A DNA stretch of 64,000 nucleotides from assembly GCF_000018545.1 (NCBI RefSeq), contig NC_012587.1, positions 3,252,001-3,316,000 of the forward strand, read 5' to 3'. Position 1 is the stretch's first letter. Each line of letters begins with the position of its first letter. Below are positions 58,767 through 64,000 of the stretch, in pieces. A program made the position numbers and the translations under genes. The DNA comes from Sinorhizobium fredii NGR234 (GTDB lineage Bacteria > Pseudomonadota > Alphaproteobacteria > Rhizobiales > Rhizobiaceae). Below the pieces are notes generated by a model that had not been told where the DNA came from, ran no database searches, and worked only from the letters and a program-made list of their open reading frames with translations.

Positions 58767-60194
58767 TTAGCTGGCGTGATAGGCGGCCTCGCCGTGCGAG
58801 GAGAGGTCGAGACCTTCGCGCTCCGCTTCGACCGTGACGCGCAGGCCGACGATCGCATCGACAACCTTGAAAAGGATGGCCGAACCGATGCCGGACCAGA
58901 CGACGGTGACGAGCACGCCCTTGAGCTGCGCCCAGACCTGCGTTGCCGTGCCGGCGTAGCCAGCGGCGAAGTCGGCGGTCGAATAGTCGACGATGCCTGC
59001 GCCGCCGAGCGCCGGATTGACGAGGATGCCGGTTGCGATCGCGCCGAGGATGCCGCCGACGCCGTGGATGCCGAACACGTCGAGGCTGTCGTCATAGTGG
59101 AACTTGTTCTTTACCACGTCGACGAAGAAGTAGCAGACCGGCGAGACCGCGAGGCCGAGCACGATTGCGCCCATCGGCCCGGCAAAGCCGGCGGCCGGGG
59201 TTACGGCGACGAGGCCGGCAACGGCACCCGAGGCGGCGCCGAGCATCGAGGCCTTGCCGCGAACGAGCGTTTCAACGACCGCCCAGGAGACGATTGCGGC
59301 TGCGGTCGCCAGGAAGGTGTTGATCATCGCAAGTGCCGCATAGGCATTGGCTTCGAGGTTCGAGCCGGCATTGAAGCCGAACCAGCCGACCCACAGCAGC
59401 GAGGCGCCGACCATGGTGAGCGTCATCGAATGCGGAGCCATGATCTCGCGCTTGTAGCCGGTGCGCTTGCCGAGCATGATCGCGCCGACGAGGCCCGCAA
59501 TGCCGGCATTGATGTGGACGACGGTGCCGCCGGCGAAGTCGATCGCGCCGAAGGAGAAGATCAGGCCGGTCGGTGCCGTATAGGCGCTCGGGCCACCCCA
59601 GAACCAGACCATGTGGGCGATCGGGAAGTAGACCAAGGTGACCCACAGGATGACGAACAGCATGACGGCCGAGAACTTGATGCGCTCGGCGAAGGCGCCG
59701 ACGATCAGGGCCGGCGTGATGCAGGCGAAGGTCATCTGGAAGACGACGAAGACGTATTCGGGGATGAAGACGCCCTTCGAGAAGCTTTCCGCAAGGGTCG
59801 TGGTGTCGACGCCCGCCAGGAACATTTTCGAGAAGCCGCCGATGAAGGAGTTGAGCGAGCCGCCATCCGTGAAGGCCAGCGAATAGCCGTAGGTCACCCA
59901 GATGATCATCACGACGGCGGTGATCATCAGAACCTGCATCAGCACCGACAGCATGTTCTTGGCGCGCACCAGGCCGCCATAGAAGAGCGCCAGACCGGGA
60001 ACGGTCATCAGCAGGACGAGGATGGTGGACAGCAGCATCCAGGTGGTGTCGCCCTTGTCCGGAACCGGCGTTGCCGCAACGGCCTCGGCAGCGGCGGGCG
60101 CCGCCTCCTGGGCGAAAGCAACGACCGGCGCGAGCAAGGCGGCAGCGGTGGCGCCCACGCGTCGAAGAGAGAGGGAAAGATTGAATGACGACAT
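58767..60194 (-). CDS. amtB: Ammonium transporter AmtB
   Basis: This 475-residue Amt family protein has a signal peptide (ATAAALLAPVVAFAQEA) and a spacer. Eleven helices follow, including GLALFYGGLVRAKNMLSVL, FGAIDFAGGTVVHINAGIAGL and DDSLDVFGIHGVGGILGA, which holds the pore-lining histidine. It is co-transcribed with glnK, 27 nt upstream, and GlnK should gate it in response to nitrogen status. Confidence 0.96.
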   Translation of the reverse strand: MSSFNLSLSLRRVGATAAALLAPVVAFAQEAAPAAAEAVAATPVPDKGDTTWMLLSTILVLLMTVPGLALFYGGLVRAKNMLSVLMQVLMITAVVMIIWVTYGYSLAFTDGGSLNSFIGGFSKMFLAGVDTTTLAESFSKGVFIPEYVFVVFQMTFACITPALIVGAFAERIKFSAVMLFVILWVTLVYFPIAHMVWFWGGPSAYTAPTGLIFSFGAIDFAGGTVVHINAGIAGLVGAIMLGKRTGYKREIMAPHSMTLTMVGASLLWVGWFGFNAGSNLEANAYAALAMINTFLATAAAIVSWAVVETLVRGKASMLGAASGAVAGLVAVTPAAGFAGPMGAIVLGLAVSPVCYFFVDVVKNKFHYDDSLDVFGIHGVGGILGAIATGILVNPALGGAGIVDYSTADFAAGYAGTATQVWAQLKGVLVTVVWSGIGSAILFKVVDAIVGLRVTVEAEREGLDLSSHGEAAYHAS

Positions 60195-60221
60195 CGAAAA
60201 ATGCTCCCTGATCGGCGCTGC

Positions 60222-60764
<543 letters not shown>

Positions 60765-60785
60765 TTAAAAAACAGGCAAAAGAAC

Positions 60786-60804
60786 AAAAAGGCCGACGAT
60801 CGGC
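60786..60804 (-). terminator. Terminator after tesB
   Basis: GCCGA TCG TCGGC is followed by TTTTT on the minus strand, 7 nt after the tesB stop. The stem is short (5 bp). A T-run is present on the plus side too. Confidence 0.5.
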
Positions 60805-60810
60805 TATTTT

Positions 60811-61695
60811 TTAATCAACTGCCTTTTTACGGATCAGGCCTTCCTGCGCCACGGAGGCGATCAGCACGCCGGAACGATCGAACAGGCTGCCGCGCGTCAT
60901 GCCGCGCGCGCCGTGCGCGCTTGGGCTGTCCTGCGTATAGAGCAGCCAGTCGTCCATGCTGGAGGGTCGATGGAACCACATGGCGTGGTCGAGGCTCGCG
61001 ACCTGGAGCGTTCGGTCGAACACGGAGGTGCCGTGCGCGTAGAGCGACGTGTCGAGCAGCGTCATGTCGGACAGATAGGCAAGGACGGCGGCCTGCAGAT
61101 GGCGCTCGTCCGGCACCTTGCCGACGGCCTTCACCCAGACGTCCTGCCGCGGCGCGGCCTTGTTGCGTGAGAAATAGTGCTCGAGCGAGGTCGGCCGGAT
61201 CTCGATCGGCCGCGGCCGCTCCCAGTAGCGGCGGATCGCTTCCGGGGCGTGGACGAGGAATTTCTCCCGCAGCTCCTTTTCGCCTGGCAAGGTCTCCGGC
61301 ATCGGCACGTCGGGCATGCCGAACTGATGGTCGAAACCCTCCTCGTCATACTGGAAGGAGGCCGACATCGAGAAGATCGCCTTGCCGTGCTGGATCGCCA
61401 CGACGCGCCGGGTGGCGAAGCTCGATCCGTCGCGGATGCGGTCGACCTCGTAGATGATCGGCACGGTCGGGTCGCCCGGCCTCAGGAAATAGGCGTGCAG
61501 CGAATGGACGTAGCGGCCCTCGTCCACGGTGCGTTGCGCGGCGACGAGCGCCTGGCCGATGACCTGCCCGCCGAACACCCGCTGCCAGCCGACCTGGGGG
61601 CTGAGGCCCCGGAACAGGTTTTCCTCGAGCTTTTCGAGATCGAGGATCCCGAGCAGCGCATCCATGGGTGTGGCGGATTCGGCGGGGCGCGACAT
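60811..61695 (-). CDS. tesB: Acyl-CoA thioesterase II
   Basis: This 294-residue double hot-dog thioesterase has VFGGQVIGQALVAA, HSLHAYFLRPGDP and a C-terminal half with the catalytic region ASLDHAMWFHRP. The catalytic triad Asp/Thr-Ser/Gln resides in the C-terminal domain (SLDHAMW and GSLFDRSG). It hydrolyses medium- and long-chain acyl-CoA. It is divergent from the UbiH-type gene and co-directional with glnK, but a terminator separates them. Confidence 0.93.
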   Translation of the reverse strand: MSRPAESATPMDALLGILDLEKLEENLFRGLSPQVGWQRVFGGQVIGQALVAAQRTVDEGRYVHSLHAYFLRPGDPTVPIIYEVDRIRDGSSFATRRVVAIQHGKAIFSMSASFQYDEEGFDHQFGMPDVPMPETLPGEKELREKFLVHAPEAIRRYWERPRPIEIRPTSLEHYFSRNKAAPRQDVWVKAVGKVPDERHLQAAVLAYLSDMTLLDTSLYAHGTSVFDRTLQVASLDHAMWFHRPSSMDDWLLYTQDSPSAHGARGMTRGSLFDRSGVLIASVAQEGLIRKKAVD

Positions 61696-61783
61696 TTTCG
61701 GCGGTCTCCGATGGTAGGAACGGCGATGGCATTGATCTATATACGCATGGATCGATGCTCAAGTGCGACGGGAGAGAGGCGGG

Positions 61784-62998
61784 ATGATCGATGTACTGAT
61801 TGCCGGAGGCGGCTATGTCGGCCTGTCGCTCGCCGTATCGCTCAAGAAAGCGGCTCCCCATCTCGACGTGACCGTCGTCGACGGCGCGCCGGAAGGCGCC
61901 TGGAAAAAGGACGAGCGGGCCTCCGCGGTCGCCCTTGCGGCCGAGCGCATGCTCGACGTTCTCGGCGTCTGGGATGCGATCGCCCCGGAGGCAGAGCCGA
62001 TCCTCAGGATGGTGATCACCGATTCGAAGACGGCCGATCCCGTCCGCCCGGTGTTCCTGACCTTCGAGGGCGACGGCGGCGAAGGGCGCCCCTTCGCGCA
62101 TATGGTGCCGAACACCGCGCTGGTCGGCGGATTGCGCGAGGCCTGCCGGGAACTCGGCGTGGCGATCCGCCAGGCGGCGATGGTCGAAAGCTTCAAGAGC
62201 GGCGATCACGCCGTTGCCGTGACGTTCGCCGGCGGCGAGGTGCTCGAGGCACGGCTGCTGGTCGCCTGCGACGGGGTGCGATCGAAATTGCGCGAGGCCG
62301 CCGGCATCAAGGTAGTCGAGTTCGATTACGGCCAGTCCGGCATCGTGACGACGGTCGAGCACGAGCGGCCGCATGGCGGCACGGCGGAGGAGCATTTCCT
62401 GCCGGCCGGCCCCTTCGCCACCCTGCCGCTCAAGGACAACCGCTCGTCGCTGGTCTGGACGGAGCGCAGCGCCGACGCCGAGCGCCTGGTCAAGGAAGAT
62501 GATTTTATTTTCGAGGACGAACTGGAGCGCCGCTTCGGCCACAAGCTCGGCCATCTCAAGGTGGTCGGCGGCCGCCGGGCCTTTCCGCTCGGGCTGACGC
62601 TGGCCCGGGATTTCGTGGCGCCGCGCTTCGCTTTGGCGGGCGATGCCGCGCACGGCATTCACCCGATCTCCGGCCAGGGCCTCAATCTCGGCTTCAAGGA
62701 CGTGGCGGCACTTGCCGAAACGCTCGTCGAGGCGGATCGGCTCGGCCTCGATATCGGCTCGCTTGCCGTCCTCGAGCGCTACCAGACCTGGCGGCGTTTC
62801 GACACTTTCCGCATGGGTGTGACGACCGATGTCCTGAACCGGCTGTTCTCCAACGACATCACGCCGGTGAGGGTCATCCGCGACATCGGCCTTGGCCTCG
62901 TCGACCGCCTGCCGTCGCTCAAGAGTTTCTTCATCCGCCAGGCCGCCGGCGTTGCCGGCGAAACGGACCCGCGGCTGCTTTCGGGACAGCCGATCTGA
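61784..62998 (+). CDS. UbiH/UbiF-family FAD monooxygenase
   Basis: This 404-residue flavoprotein hydroxylase has FAD-binding VLIAGGGYVGLSLAVSL, ARLLVACDGVRSKLRE and the family signature ALAGDAAHGIHPISGQGLNLGFKD. It belongs to the ubiquinone ring hydroxylases (UbiH, UbiF, UbiL); which ring carbon it modifies is not decided here. ATG 61784 follows GAGAGAGGCGGG. A hairpin (63008-63028) follows its stop and overlaps the next RIME. Confidence 0.88.
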   Translation: MIDVLIAGGGYVGLSLAVSLKKAAPHLDVTVVDGAPEGAWKKDERASAVALAAERMLDVLGVWDAIAPEAEPILRMVITDSKTADPVRPVFLTFEGDGGEGRPFAHMVPNTALVGGLREACRELGVAIRQAAMVESFKSGDHAVAVTFAGGEVLEARLLVACDGVRSKLREAAGIKVVEFDYGQSGIVTTVEHERPHGGTAEEHFLPAGPFATLPLKDNRSSLVWTERSADAERLVKEDDFIFEDELERRFGHKLGHLKVVGGRRAFPLGLTLARDFVAPRFALAGDAAHGIHPISGQGLNLGFKDVAALAETLVEADRLGLDIGSLAVLERYQTWRRFDTFRMGVTTDVLNRLFSNDITPVRVIRDIGLGLVDRLPSLKSFFIRQAAGVAGETDPRLLSGQPI

Positions 62999-63007
62999 AA
63001 AGTTTTG

Positions 63008-63097
63008 GGGGCGCCCAGGAGGCGCCCCTCATCCGCCTGCCGGCACCTTCTCCCCGCAGGCGGGGAGAAGGGATTCGCCGCGTCGCCTCAGTCCCCT
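63008..63097. repeat. Hairpin and left half of a RIME-like element interrupted by IS110 copy 2
   Basis: GGGGCGCC CAGGA GGCGCCCC (63008-63028) leads into CCCCTCATCCGCCTGCCGG, an ACCTTCTCCCCGC arm and AGTCCCCT, where the second IS110 copy begins. The right half lies beyond the window. Confidence 0.75.
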
Positions 63098-63128
63098 GTA
63101 CCTTTTTCCGGCGGTTCTTGGGTTGCAC

Positions 63129-63377
63129 GCCGTCGTCGCGTGTCGTGCGAAGTGAAGCGTAGTGGAATGAAGCATGACCCGCGACGATGGCCGAAATTGG
63201 CGTAGCCTTCCTGAACCGAGCCGATTCGTCGGGAGCAACCAATTGTCCCCTGTGGCCCGACCACCTGGAGAGGACGCGTGCCCCGTCGGATTGGCCGTGA
63301 TCGATGCCCCGTGGGGAGTCCGCGCCGGAGCTGTATCCGTTTCCGAGCGCCAGTACAGGGATCGGCGAAGATCGCGG
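63129..63377 (+). ncRNA. Predicted bridge RNA of IS110 copy 2
   Basis: It has the same three-helix layout as copy 1, shifted by 10,689 nt. The left target guide reads GTCCCCT (63245-63251), matching the target through the CT core; copy 1 has C at the last position (52562). The right target guide, donor guides and stems are identical. The other substitution (63163) is in the loop of the 5' stem. Confidence 0.72.
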
Positions 63378-63406
63378 TGGCTCGCAGGCTTGGACGAGGA
63401 GAAGGG

Positions 63407-64000
63407 ATGACCGATCAGAAACAATTCTATGCCGGCGTCGACTGGGCGTCGGAGAGCCATCATGTGTTCCTCACGGATGGTGATGGCCGGAAAATCGGCG
63501 AAAGGGTCTTCAGGCACGGCGGCGAAGGGCTCGCCGAGCTGGCGGCCTGGCTGACGGCAACCAGCGGTGCAACCGAGGCCGGGCAAATCCAGGTCGCGAT
63601 CGAGGTGCCGCACGGGCCCGTGGTCGAGACGCTGATCGAGCGCGGCTGCCAGGTGCATGCCATCAACCCGAAACAAATGGATCGCTTTCGCGACCGGTTC
63701 ACCCTGGCCGGCGCCAAGGACGACAGCCGCGATGCCGAAGTGATGGCCTCGGCCTTGCGCACCGATCGCCGGTGCTTCCGGCTGCTCGCCGCCGCCGATC
63801 CTGTCGTCATCGAATTGCGCGAATGGTCGCGCATGGCCGAGGACCTCGGCGCCGAGCGCAACCGGTTGACCAACCGCATGCGCGAGCAGCTCTGGCGCTA
63901 CTTTCCTGCGCTGCTCGAGCTCGAAAACGACCTCGGGGCCGAGTGGCTGCTCGATCTCTGGGAAGCCGGGCCGACGCCGGCCAAAGCCGCGCGGATCCGC
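63407..64000 (+). CDS. IS110-family transposase, copy 2 (partial, runs off window)
   Basis: The first 198 codons of the transposase described at 52718-53968 are present, including the complete DEDD catalytic set (Asp12, Glu66, Asp106, Asp109). The one amino-acid change is Val188 to Gly (WEAGPTPAK). The Tnp domain with the catalytic serine lies outside the window. Confidence 0.92.
   Translation, partial: MTDQKQFYAGVDWASESHHVFLTDGDGRKIGERVFRHGGEGLAELAAWLTATSGATEAGQIQVAIEVPHGPVVETLIERGCQVHAINPKQMDRFRDRFTLAGAKDDSRDAEVMASALRTDRRCFRLLAAADPVVIELREWSRMAEDLGAERNRLTNRMREQLWRYFPALLELENDLGAEWLLDLWEAGPTPAKAARIR

Larger units (their letters stand above)
63098..64000 (+). mobile_element. IS110-family insertion sequence, copy 2 (3' part outside window)
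   Basis: It is a direct copy of 52409-53311, with three differences seen (63163, 63251 and 63969). It shares the GTCCCCT target at its left end, although the flank before GTCCCCT is different, so it is an independent insertion in another RIME. Confidence 0.92.

Overview
The window is a GC-rich, gene-dense chromosomal segment of a rhizobial alphaproteobacterium, most likely Sinorhizobium/Ensifer or a close relative. The grounds are the glpD-glpSTPQUV glycerol ABC operon, mur divergent from sitABCD, an atpHAGDC operon whose beta subunit has an Ala/Lys-rich N-terminal extension, an mdh-sucCDAB...lpdA operon, sdhCDAB, ftsK, glnK-amtB, and many RIME-like palindromic intergenic repeats. No rRNA, tRNA or CRISPR was seen. 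The species call is inference from gene order and protein recognition, not from a database search.

Layout. 1-6.6 kb: 3' end of glpD, then a complete glycerol uptake operon closed by a strong terminator. 6.9-11 kb: mur (minus) facing the Mn/Fe transporter sitABCD (plus), with a Mur-type palindrome between them. 11.3-13.9 kb: an anchored hypothetical protein and an intact DDE-type insertion sequence. 13.95-15.6 kb: a divergent Lrp/AsnC regulator and saccharopine dehydrogenase-like pair. 15.9-24 kb: F1-ATPase genes, a small membrane protein and priA, all on the minus strand. 24-28.9 kb: fsa/tal, an acyltransferase, xerC, a TraB-family protein and a DUF2867-like protein. 29-41.6 kb: the TCA operon mdh-sucC-sucD-sucA-sucB-(lysE-like, exported protein, SDR)-lpdA, with zapE just upstream. 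41.7-46.9 kb: an Omp19-like lipoprotein, msrA, a 273-bp MITE-like element ending in the sdhB stop codon, and sdhCDAB. 47-52.3 kb: an exported basic repeat protein behind a CtrA-type box, leuC, sixA, an L,D-transpeptidase, an OmpR-type response regulator and a cyclic-nucleotide-binding-domain protein. 52.3-64 kb: two direct copies of one IS110-family element, the second running off the end, bracketing xth, a lolA-like gene, ftsK, amtB, glnK, tesB and a UbiH-type hydroxylase.

The main discovery candidate is the IS110-family element. Its roughly 300-nt leader, between the left end and the transposase, folds on paper into a 5' stem-loop and two further stem-loops. One loop carries segments matching the genomic target on both sides of a CT core. 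The other carries segments matching the element's own right end (11 of 11 nt) and left end (6 of 6 nt). This is the layout of a bridge RNA as described for IS621 and other IS110 elements. The target is the centre of a RIME palindrome: copy 1 splits a RIME in two, copy 2 sits in another, and at least one unoccupied RIME in the window carries the same target. The two copies differ by one base inside the predicted left target guide.

Functionally the window is mostly housekeeping metabolism (glycerol uptake, metal uptake, TCA cycle, respiration, ATP synthesis, nitrogen sensing) with several families of dispersed palindromic repeats between the genes. Some of these repeats supply the stop codons of neighbouring genes.
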